DNA from: Dipteris shenzhenensis
Lineage: Eukaryota; Polypodiophyta; Polypodiopsida; Gleicheniales
Direction: 5' to 3' (one strand)
Length of the DNA stretch: 64,000 nt
NCBI GenBank assembly: GCA_047967505.1
Contig: CM106540.1
Positions 33,901 through 45,200 of the stretch are shown here, piece by piece. The notes under the pieces were generated by a model that worked only from the letters and a program-made list of their open reading frames with translations, had not been told where the DNA came from and did not search any database. Position numbers and translations under genes: made by a program. Numbering within the stretch: position 1 is the stretch's first letter; each line of letters opens with the position of its first letter.

Positions 33901-36900
33901 TGTCCGTGAACTTTGGAGGGACTTATCAAAGGAGGAAGATGTCCCGTTGCATTCAAGTTGGATTTTAAATGACTCCGTAGGAGTGATTCCTATTGCAAAA
34001 TTTTCTAATTCCTCTCAAAGCTTTCAGGAAAAAGAGTCTTCTATTCTCCTTCAAATTTATGATTTTACTACACTTTATACAAAGATCGAGCTGGAAGATC
34101 TGAAGTTTAGAATAAAAAAGCTGATGGCTGAAGTTTTTAGATGCTCGTTTGGGAGAGACTAAAATGAAATCGTTTAGACTTCACAAGCAGTTGTAGCTTG
34201 AATGAAGAGATTTGGACTACTTTTTGATTAGCCTTCTTCTTTAGTGCTTGGTTGAGTTTGCCCTTCACCTCCAGAGTGCCGATAGAAACTCAGTACGAAG
34301 ACTTTGTATAAATGGATGCTCAAGTATGTGTGGGTGTGTGGATTTGTATGTGTGAGAGCATACTTTTATACTATGGTCTACACCCCCTGTTCGGCGCTGA
34401 TGACGTCAGTGGGGATGTCATAGTAGCTAGTCCCTGCTATGCATGATGGAGTTTATGGTTCTCAATCTTATGAGTGACTCTCGTGAGATTGAAACTGCAC
34501 TATGTTGTGTTTTTAGAGGATGAGTTTGGAAATGTTCTTGGATTCATCTAGGTATATGCTTTTGCCATATTACTGGACATGCAAATTTCACCTTGTGAAG
34601 TTTTCGTCCAAGTTGCGGCCTGTTGGTATTGCGATAATTAATTGTTTAGACTTCACAAGCAGGTGTAGCTTGAATGAAGAGATTTGGACTACTTTTTGAT
34701 TAGCCTTCTCCTTTAGTGCTAGCCTTTGTCATGGTTGAGTTTGCCCTTCACCTCCGGAGTGCCGACAGAAACTCAGTACGAAGACTTTGTATAAATGGAT
34801 GCTCAAGTATGTGTGGGTGTGTGGATTTGTATGTGTGAGAGCATACTTTTATACTATGGTCTACACCCACTGTTGGGCGCTGATGACGTCAGTGGGGATG
34901 TCATAGTAGCTAGTCCCTGCTATGCATGATGGAGTTTATGGTTCTCAATCTTATGAGTGACTCTCGTGAGATTGAAACTGCACTATGTTGTGTTTTTAGA
35001 GGATGAGTTTGGGAATGTTCGTGGATTCATCTAGGTATATAATGGCTGAAGTTTTTAAGCTGAGATTTGACAAAGATAGATGCAAAGCACTAAAAGTTGA
35101 GAAAACAGCTTTATATTTTGACTTTTTGTGGCTAAATAATAAAGATCATGACATCGATTTTAAAAGGAAAAGATACACAAAGGTAGTAAGTGTTGAAGAT
35201 GTTTGCCCTTGGATAGATTTTCTTTTAGATAATCTTTACATCACAATAGGTGATTCTTTGTTTCAACAAATTATAGGAATCCCTATGGGCACTAATTGTG
35301 CTGTCTTTTTAGCAAACTTTATCTTTTCACTTATGAATTTGAGTTTATGCAATGTCTTATTTCTATCAATACCCGCCCTATCATTTTACATAAGCTTAGC
35401 CAAGTTAGACGTTTTATAGACGATTTATTTGTACCAAATGTTCCTGACTTTCAAGACTTTATGTACAAAGACGCTTGTGCTTTTGGAGAAGGAATCTACC
35501 CTCGTGACTCTTGCGTACTGAACTGCACTTCAAGAGGGGTTTCTTGTGTTTTCTTAGATGTTCTTGACTTTCAAGACTATGTGTACAAAGACGCTTGTGC
35601 TTTTGGGGAAGGAATCTACCCTCGTGACTCTTGCGTACTGAACTGCACTTCAAGAGGGGATTCTTGTGTTTTCTTAGATCTTAGACTTTCTCAATCTTCT
35701 GTAGGGTTAGAGGTTGATGTATATGATAAACGTGAACAACCTGAATATAGTAGTTTACACATTATAAAAATGCCTCACATTGACTCAAACATTCTTGATT
35801 TGGCAAATATGGAGTACTAAGGAGTCTTTTATCACTTAATGTAGTAATTTGATCACTTTACTAATTCACAAGAGGTATGATCCAAGAAAAATAATGAAAA
35901 AAGTACGCACAATCTTAGATCTAAAGTCTTTGATCTATGGTGTATTGGCCTTCGGCATGTTTGAACATAAGCTGAAAACAAAAAGCGGGGAGCTGAATAG
36001 CCCGTTTTTCTTTTAGTTTCAAGGAGAGTTTGATTGAGTATGCTTGTGCTTTCTAAGTTAGGAATGCAATTTTGCATCTTTGTAGGAAGTGATATATAAG
36101 TGTAAGGGGTTTGTTATTTTTTAATGTTTTAAATAATTCATTCATTGTTAGAATTATAGATATAATTCAGCAGTGACCAATAATTTAATAAGCTAGTTAG
36201 GGGCACTTTTCCCTCTTTAAGAGGTTTTTCCCCCTAACCGCAGTTAGTTCATTAACTATGGTTAGTGACTACTAAGGTTTTGTCACTAGGACAACCTTAT
36301 CTCTAACTTTTTCAGTTGTACTCTTTTACTCTCTTCTATTGCAACTCAGCTCTCAAGCTTTTAGCTCTCAAGCTCACTCTCTCTTGCTCTCTCTCTCTCT
36401 TCCCAAACTCTCACATTTGGTATTAGAGCAGGTTGATTCTGCTCCCTACTCCTTCCTCGTTCAGCTCCAGCCTACAGCCCACACTCCTACTGCCGCTCCT
36501 GCTGCTACATCCTGTCCGTACAACTTGAAGCAAGAAAAAGACTGTCCGTACAGTTCGTACGAATGTACGGAATCCGTACCCTGCACGTACCTGTGTCATT
36601 GCCATTCATACTTACCGTACCTTCCTGCATCAGCGCCAGTACAGCGTCGTACTATCGTCGACGTACAGTCTGAGTTCGCCGTACGCACATGTGCGTACCT
36701 GCTTCAGTGCTTGCCGTACCTGCTTCCGTATGTGCAATCTCGTCGTCCGTACAGCGCTCTATTTGTACTATCAGCTTGCGTCAGCAGTACATCGTCGACT
36801 GTACGGCTGTACAACTCGTCGTCGTACAGCCTGCCGTCGCCGTACATTCTGCAGCCCTGTTTGTACATGTGACCGTACGATCTGCTTGTCCGTACAATCA

Positions 36901-39900
36901 GTACCTGCTCATTCGCACGTGTGGCAGATCTGTATCTGCTCATCTGTACTCTGTCGTATATCCTTACCTGGTCATCCATACTCATTGTACCAGCAAATCT
37001 GGTGGTATTTGTGCAGACAGTTGCAGTCTTTTGCAGTCATTTGGGTATTTTCGGGTTCATAGTTTCTTGTGAAGCAGACATTGTAGGCAGATGCAGAGGT
37101 TTAGCCCAAAAATTTGGGGCTTTCTGCTGAAATTGCAAAATTTGGGACTTTCTGTGCTTTTGCCCCTTTCCGGTTGCAATTTCGACCTCGAAATTTGGGG
37201 CTTTCAGTTTTGCAGTACAATTTCTTGCAGAAATTTGGGGATTTTGTGATTACACTGCAATTTCGCAGTGAAATTTGGGGCTTTTGCAGATAGAGCGCAA
37301 TTCTTGCAACATTTGGGGCTTTTGATCAATTTGCCCCTTTTTGGTTGCAATTTCGGGTCTATTTTGGGGCTTTTGAGTTGGGAGAGCAATTTTGGAGTTT
37401 TCAGTTCATACTAGCACTTTTGGCAGATTCTGGAGAGTTTTTTGATGCTTGGACAGATTTCTGACAGTGCAAGTGCAGAAATCTGAGTTGCATTTACAGC
37501 CAGTGCTTGGCTGTGTTTTTTGGGAGTTGTGCATTTCATTCCCAGTAAGGGAATTCAGTTTTGTATCTGCTTAAATCCCTTTCTCAGATATGGCCCAGCA
37601 AAATCAGAATGACTTCTAGTTCGGTGGTCTTTCACAAGAAGACAAGTTGGATGGTACCAACTACTCCCTCTGGAGTTTTATGGTACGCAATATTCTGATT
37701 TCTCGCAATTTATGGGATTATGTGAATGGGTGAGATCCGACCAGCAGTTATGGCACCTAATACTCCTCCTCAGCAAGGAGGTGGAAGAGGTCGTGCACAG
37801 GGTGCAGCTGCAGAACAAGTTGGTGGTGCAGCTATAGCCACTACTACAGAGCAGAAGAGATGGGATTCACGGGATGCCTTAGCTTTGTCATGCATCTCTC
37901 TTTCAGTGAAAAGATTTATCATTCCGCATATCTAGTCGTGTAAGACCTCGAAGGTAGCGTGGGATATCTTAGAAAGCATGTATGCAGCCCGGAATGATGC
38001 AAGGGTATCTTTCTTGAAAAGAGAGTTAAGTAATACACATATGGAAGAGGGTGACTCCATGTCAGTCCACCTCACAAAGCTATAGGATCTCAGAGAGCAA
38101 TTATTGAACATAGATGAGATTATTCCTGATTCAGAGATGATTACTACCACTCTAAATTCTCTTCTGGAGTCTTATCTCAGCTTTCATACCTCGCTGAACT
38201 TATCATTGAGGGGGGGTGCAAATCCTCTCACTTTTCATGAGTTGATAGGACTTTTGCTTCAGGAAGAGCAGACCAGGAAAAACTTGGCTTCACGTGCAGG
38301 TGAACAAGCTATGCTTTCAAAGTTTAAGTCAAAAACAAAGGGACAGGCAAAGACATCAGTAAACCAGCCTTCCAGTGGGTCAGGACAGCCTTCACAAAAG
38401 GCTAAAAATGATGCAAGTAAGCCCAAGAAGAAGGGTTTTTGTCATTACTGCAAAAAGCTAGGTCATCACATTGCAGAATGCAAGAAAAGGCTTGCAAAAG
38501 AGAAGAAAAACAGTTCCGGTATGGCTGTTTCAGATTCAACCCCACATGCATCTGACAGTGGGGATGCTGCAGCCAACTTTGTTGGACAGGATTATGCCTT
38601 TTTATCTTGCATTTCAGATTCTAGGCTGGCTGCTCCAGATGCTCGGGATAGTACAGCCACTTGTAATGATGATACATATGCATTTTTGACTTGCAGTTAT
38701 GACTCCTCTACGGATGCATTTGCTTTCAGTGTCAATGAAACACTGAACACTTGGTATTTTGACAGCGGTGCATCCAAGCATATCACTTCTAGGAAGTGTC
38801 TTTTTACTTCCTTGCATCCACCTCCCGTTCGTAAGAAAGTCACTTGTGCCAATAACTCGTCATATTCAGTACGTGGCACATGAGAGGTTGAGCTTACTGC
38901 CATTGATGGCTCAGTTTTCAGACTTTGAGATGTCTTATATGTACCTGGTATCACCAAGAATCTTCTTTTAGTGTCCACTCTTAACAGAGCTGGATTTTAG
39001 GTCATCTTTGAGGATGACAAATGTGCTGTCCGAGACAGGGAAAATGATTATGCCTTAAGACTACTTTGCTGCGTGGGCTTTTTCAGCTTGATCTTTTTGA
39101 GAAAAGAGCAGCCCATGCTCTTGCAGTTTCTACCCCTACTGCTGCCATGCAGAATGCAGAATTATGGCATGCCCGATATGGCCACATGCATTACAACAGC
39201 TTGATGACACTTCAGAAGCACTCTATGGTTGATGCATTGCCACCTCTTGAGATACCTCCTCCACATGCCTGTGAAGGGTGCATTTTAGGCAAGATGCATA
39301 GATTCCCCTTCAAAAAGGATGGTTCAATTAAAGCTGTCCGCAAATTACAGCTTATACACAGTGATGTCTGTGGTCCCATGAGGACTCCATCATTGGGTGG
39401 TCATCTCTACTTTGTTACCTTTATTGATGATTACTCCAATTTCACTTGGGTCTTTGGGCTGAAGCGCAAATCAGAAGTGTTCATGGTGTTTAAACACTTT
39501 TCAGCCATGGTTGAAAATGAAACCGGACTCAAGATACAGACATTGCGCACAGATAGAGGTGGGGAATACTTGTCTGCAGATTTTGATGCTTTTCTGAAAG
39601 GCAAGGGTATTGTGCATCAGATCACAGTGAGGCTGACCCCTCAGCAAAATGGCAAAGCTGAGAGGAAAAATAGAACTCTTATGAAGATGGACAGATGTAT
39701 GCTGAAAAGCAAACACATGCCTCACAAATTCTGGCTTGAAGGTCTGATGTGTGCCAACTACATTTTAAATCGGGCTCCCACTAAGGCTTTGAAAACAAAA
39801 ACTCCCTATGAGGTCTGGAATGGGAGAAAGCCTTCAGTGGATCATTTCCGAGTCTTTGGCTGCCTTGCTTATGCTCATGTGCCAGTTGAATTTAGGCACA

Positions 39901-42233
39901 AGTTGTCAGATAAGGCAATTAAGTGCATATTTGTTGGGTACAGTGCAGAAAGCAAGGGGTACCGTCTCTACAATCCTGCTACACGCAAGATCATTGTCAG
40001 TAGAGATGTGATATTTGCAGAAAATTCAGCTCACACTCAGGCTGAATTTCATATGCCTTCTTCTTCAGAGGATGTTTTTGAGGGGTTGCTACCCATTGCC
40101 TTGGGTTTCCCTGCTGATATTTCTGATGCAAATCAGAATTTACAGCCACCTCTCGATGCTTCAGTTCAGCCACAGGATGTTTTGCTACCTCCATAGGCAG
40201 TGGAACAGGTGGTGCAGCAAGGAATTGCAGACATACATACAGCAAAAACAGTCCCAAACTGGCTGTTACAGACTCTCAGGGAGAGTAAAATTGATGCTCC
40301 ATTACCTGGCAGGACTCGCAGTGCAGCAAGGCACATGGAAGGTGCTAATTCAGTGGAATCAGCATATGCAGGTACTCTTCTTGATGAGGAAGAGCCTGCA
40401 ACATTCGAAGAAGCAAAGGACAATGTGCATTGGATGAATGCCATGCACGATGAGTTGCAATCCATTGACAAAAATCAGCCTTGGGATGTTGTAGACTTGC
40501 CACTAGGTAAACATGCCATTGGCACACGATGGGTTTTCAAGGTCAAACGGAAGCCAGATGGCTCCATTGACAGATACAAGGCAAGGCTGGTTGCTAAAGG
40601 CTATGCTCAGAAAAAGGGCATAGATTATGAGGAGAAATTTACTCCTACATCCCGGATGACCACCATCCGATCTGTTATTGCAATGGCTGCACATTTTGAG
40701 TGGAATGTTCATCAGTTGGACATAAAAACAGCCTTCTTAAATGGAGACTTGCTGGAAGAGGTGTATGTCAAACAACCTCCAGGCTTTGAAATTACAGCAA
40801 ATGCACTTCAGGTATGCAAGCTAAACAAAGCTTTGTATGGGCTGAAACAGGCCCCTCGTGCATGGTATGCCAAGATTCATGCCTTTTTGACCAGCAAGGG
40901 GCTGCACAATAGTCCTACTGAGAGCACCCTCTACATCAAGATGGATGGGGGGGAAATTTTAGTCATCCTTCTTTATGTTGATGACTTACTGCTCACAGGG
41001 TCCAATGAAGATAAAATTGCAGATTTCAAAGCTGATTTGCAGACCACCTTTGACATGTCAGATTTGGGGCTGCTTCACTTTTATTTGGGGATCCAGTTCT
41101 CTCAAGAGAGACGTGGCACTGTTATGTCTCAGTCCAAGTATGTGCAGAAACTCTTGGACAGATTTAACATGCATGATTGTAAGCCCATAGCCACTCCCAT
41201 GGAGCCGGGGCTGAAACTCACAATGCATGATGCAAGAGAATCAATTGATGCCACATCTTACAGTCAGGCTGTTGGATGCCTCATATATCTTTGCAACACT
41301 AGACCTGATATTCAGTTTGCAGTATCTCTGGTGAGTAGGTATATGCACAGCCCAAAAACTATGCATTGGCAGGCAGCGCATCTTCCGTTATTTGCAGGGC
41401 ACGAAGTCTTTTGGCTTGTTATTTCCCAGGGGGGTTGACTTGCAGATGCATGCCTACAGTGATTCAGATTGGGCTGGTGATTATGATACTAGGCAGTCCA
41501 CTAGTGGCAATTGTTTCTTTTTGGGTAAATCTTGCATTTCCTGGCTGAGCAAGAAACAATTTACAGTGGCTATCTCATCATGTGAAGCTGAGTACAGGGC
41601 AGCTTTCACAGCAACAGTTGAATGTGTCTGGCTGCGACTTCTATTTGCTGATCTTCATCTGTCTTTGGAGGGTTCTTCTCCAATTCTCATTGATAGTCAG
41701 AGTGCCATTGCAGTGGCAAAGAATCCAGTGTTTCATGCTCGCACGAAGCACATTGAGGTTCACTATCACTACGTCAGAGAGAAGTTGCATGCAGGAGAGA
41801 TCAGTATGATCTTTGTGTCCACACATGACAACGTTGCAGATATTTTCACCAAAGCACTACCACGTGAAAAGTTTGAGGCATTTCGCAGTGCCTTGAACTT
41901 ATATCCGTTTGGTGATTGATCAGCCTTGTACATGACATTGGCACTGCAGGGGGGTGTTAGAATTATAGATATAATTCAGCAGTGACCAATGTAATTTAAT
42001 AAGCTAGTTAGGGGCACTTTTCCCTCTTTAAGAGGTTTTTCCCCCTAACCGTAGTTAGTTCACTAACTATGGTTAGTGGTTTTGTCACAAGGACAAAACC
42101 TTATCTCTAACTTTTTCAGTTGTACTCTTTTACACTCTTCTATTGCAACTCAGCTCTCAAGCTCACTCTCTCTTGCTCTGTCTCTCTCTCTCCCCAAACT
42201 CTCACATTCATTTTGTAAATTCTTTCTTTTTTT

Positions 42234-42284
<51 letters not shown>

Positions 42285-45200
42285 ATTCCTGTTTTTGGAT
42301 TGATTTTGTTTCTTGATTTGCTTGTTTATTTTTGCTTAGTCACCTTCTTCCTTTCTTTTTTATTTCTTGTTGTTTTCTTTCTCTTTTGTTTATTTGACAT
42401 GTTTAAGTAAGCACTGGGTTTGCCCAAGAGACGTGTGTGTGGAGGGGGATGTGCGTATGGAAAGAGGGACTAGTTAAATTGGTCCCGAAAAAACAAATGT
42501 GTGAAACACAAACCCCCCTTTTAAATGCTCTTGCATTATTCCCATACATGTACTTAAAATAGACCTTTAAGATTTTCCCAAATCCCAAACATAGAGAAAG
42601 AGCTTGAAAATTTGAGTAATTTCCTTTCTAGACCGCCTCGATATGAGTTATGCATCAAAATCTATGACCCTTTGGAATTTTGTCTATGTATATACAAAAG
42701 GGTCCCTCCCCCCAAAAAAATACACGTGGTATTTTGACGACCAAAACACCACATGGCTTCTTTTTTTTGCGGTGGGTGGGAGAGGCTATGCTGACAAGCA
42801 ATGGGGGAAATCGAACATGGTAGCGGGGCGAGGTGGGCTGACGGCTAAAATGCCCAGAGTTCCATTGTTCAATGAAAACTGAGGTTTAGTACAAAGAAGG
42901 GGCTAACTAAAAGAGTTGAGTGTTGGAAAGGTCACCTCCCCATCTGTAAGCCCCCAAATGAGGAGAGCATGGGGGAGGGAGACCTAGGGCAGAAGATGCC
43001 CAGAGAAGAGAGAGAGAGGGGGCTGCCACATGGGCAGCACCTCACAAGAGAAGAGGGCTGCAACAGATGGCGCAAACTACAGTGCAGATGGCGGGGCATC
43101 CAAGTGATGGAGCGGGCCTGCAAGTGGGCAGATCAGAGTGGCGCAGCAGAGGCGGGACAGACCAGCACATGGGTCGACCAGGCCTTATATAGGGCTGACC
43201 TAGGGGCTGGGCCCTTGCCTAGATTGGAGGGTCAAAAGCCCTAAAAGTGTGGGCCATAAAGGCCTAGTTTTGTGAGCCCTTAAAGGGCTGGACCAGCAGC
43301 AGACTGGTCGGCCAGTATGAGGCTGGCTGGTCGGTTTTCTCAGCAGGCCTTAGGGCCTATATAAGGAGAGGCTCTTGGCCTTATTTAATATCCAGCATAG
43401 GCAGCAGTTCCAGGGCAGAAAGGAGCAGCAGGAAGCCTACTCTCTGGGCCTATCTACAAGAGGTGAGAGAGTGCAACAGGTGCTGCAGACTTAGCTCTAG
43501 GGAGAGGCTGGACCTTGGCTGTCTTCTAGGGCAGCAAGGTGCTGAGATCATCATACCTTCTGGAGCAGCCATTCACAAGCAGGTTGGAGCAGTGGAACAG
43601 GGACCTGTGTGCTGCAGACAAAGCTTGGCAGGGGCTGCCCACCTAGGCTGATTCACAGGCGGTAAGGTGGAGAAGAACACACTGGACGGAAAATCTACAG
43701 ATGCTTGAGGTGGAGCACTCGGGCTCGAGTCTAGAGATAGCCAGCAGATTGGAGAAGGACCTTGTGGTTAGATCAGAGGACCACACCATTGGTGGGACTC
43801 TGGATCTATCTATTTTGTATTGTGTCCATAGTTTTGGACGGAAATATATATTTTGGTGGTTTCTCTATCTGGCTGGTTCATTGTCTATTGATGAGTCTGC
43901 ACATCTATAGTATGCACAATAAGTAAAGAAGTTTGTGATTCCACACCCACACCACACTGTGTGAGCTCTTGGGCATTACTATAAGTCTTTCACTGTGCGT
44001 ACCCTCTGTTGGGTCATTTCTAACATTGAGATTTCACCTCTTAAGAAGAATTGGGTAGACTTTGGAAAGAATTAAGAATTTCATTCCACCAACCTCACTA
44101 AGGCAAAGAACTCCAAGTTCACTAGTACAAGCCAAAGTGGATATATGTGGAAATCTATCCACAAAGAGATGTAAAAGCAAGAGGGGACCAAAGATATGTT
44201 ACAATTTCAAAAATACATGGGATGAGAATCCTTGATCCCTTGTGGGTTTTTTGCAAAAGGAGGAAATATTGCAGGTTGATAGGGAGGAGTACTTAATGTA
44301 CATCTCTATCATGTTCATAGTAGACAAAGTCATTTAATGGTTTGATTAGTATCTATATTATCATTTCACCACATGGGATGAGTTAAGGAAGCCTTATTTA
44401 GGATGTTTCAACATGTGTTCTTAGAAACCAAGTATAGCTGCTTATGCTTGGGCACTAATGACGACATAAGTGTTGCTTTGCTTGCTAAGTATGTCTTCCT
44501 TCTGATTTATAAATTTTTTTGTTACATCTTTGTTTTTCTTCTCTCTCTTTTATTTTATGTGTAGATTTTTTTGATTTTAGATTAAAAATTTCTAAATTTG
44601 TATGATTGGATATATTCTAGTTGTACGAAGGTATACATAAATGTTTTGCACAAGCGATTATTGAACTTACCCACTGACTTTCAAATAATGAGCTCCATCA
44701 TCTTTTTTGATTGCCAACAGAGATAGATCTCTGCAATTTGTTATTTCTCTCTCTATGTAAGCCTCCATGTTGATGCACTTGGAGAAGTCAATGCAGCCCT
44801 ATCATGTGTATCCAAGGCCCATGGTATGGCTAGGTACATGGCAGCCATGCAGCAGACAGCCCACAGCAGCCACGCCTAAAACCTCATATGAGGGGTTCTT
44901 TTCCCCTTAATCCAGCATCAGCTCTTGCAGCAGTTCATCCCTCAGCAACAGCGTTCAGCCTTCAGCAGCCTACAGGAGTACCAGCAGGCCTTGTACATCA
45001 GTTAGGAGAGGGAGAAGAGGAGCAGTCTGCCTCTTTACATCTCCATGATGCTACAGGAAGGAACAGCCCTCCACTTAGAACTTTTTTTCTCAGCATATTG
45101 GTATTCCCCCTCCCCTTAAGTTTGTGGGGGACAGTATAGGGAGGGTGTACTAGTTTATGGTAGAGACACCCTTCGGTAAATCAACGATGATCACTGAGAC

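Larger units (their letters stand above)
36146..42206 (+). mobile_element. Structurally complete Copia element with target duplication
   Basis: The 6,061-bp element has two similar LTRs (270 and 252 bp), a primer site, gag-pol and a polypurine tract. It is flanked by the 5-bp direct duplication TTCAT at 36141-36145 and 42207-42211. The LTRs differ by several indels and few substitutions, so it is among the younger insertions here. Gag and pol carry stops and a frameshift, so this copy cannot make its own proteins, but it could still be copied with help from relatives. Confidence 0.93.

Noticed and set aside
34396-34500. Hammerhead ribozyme in the 472-bp repeat (CTGATGA core present)
   Set aside because: CTGATGA is followed by no stem closing on a GAAA; the nearest GAAAC is about 90 bases away without a complementary stem. 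The - strand shows no core either.
36339-37072. Cys/Tyr/Pro-rich open frames in the Copia leader
   Set aside because: They run from the LTR into the GTAC-rich leader in all three frames; the lack of stops comes from base composition, and no known domain is seen.
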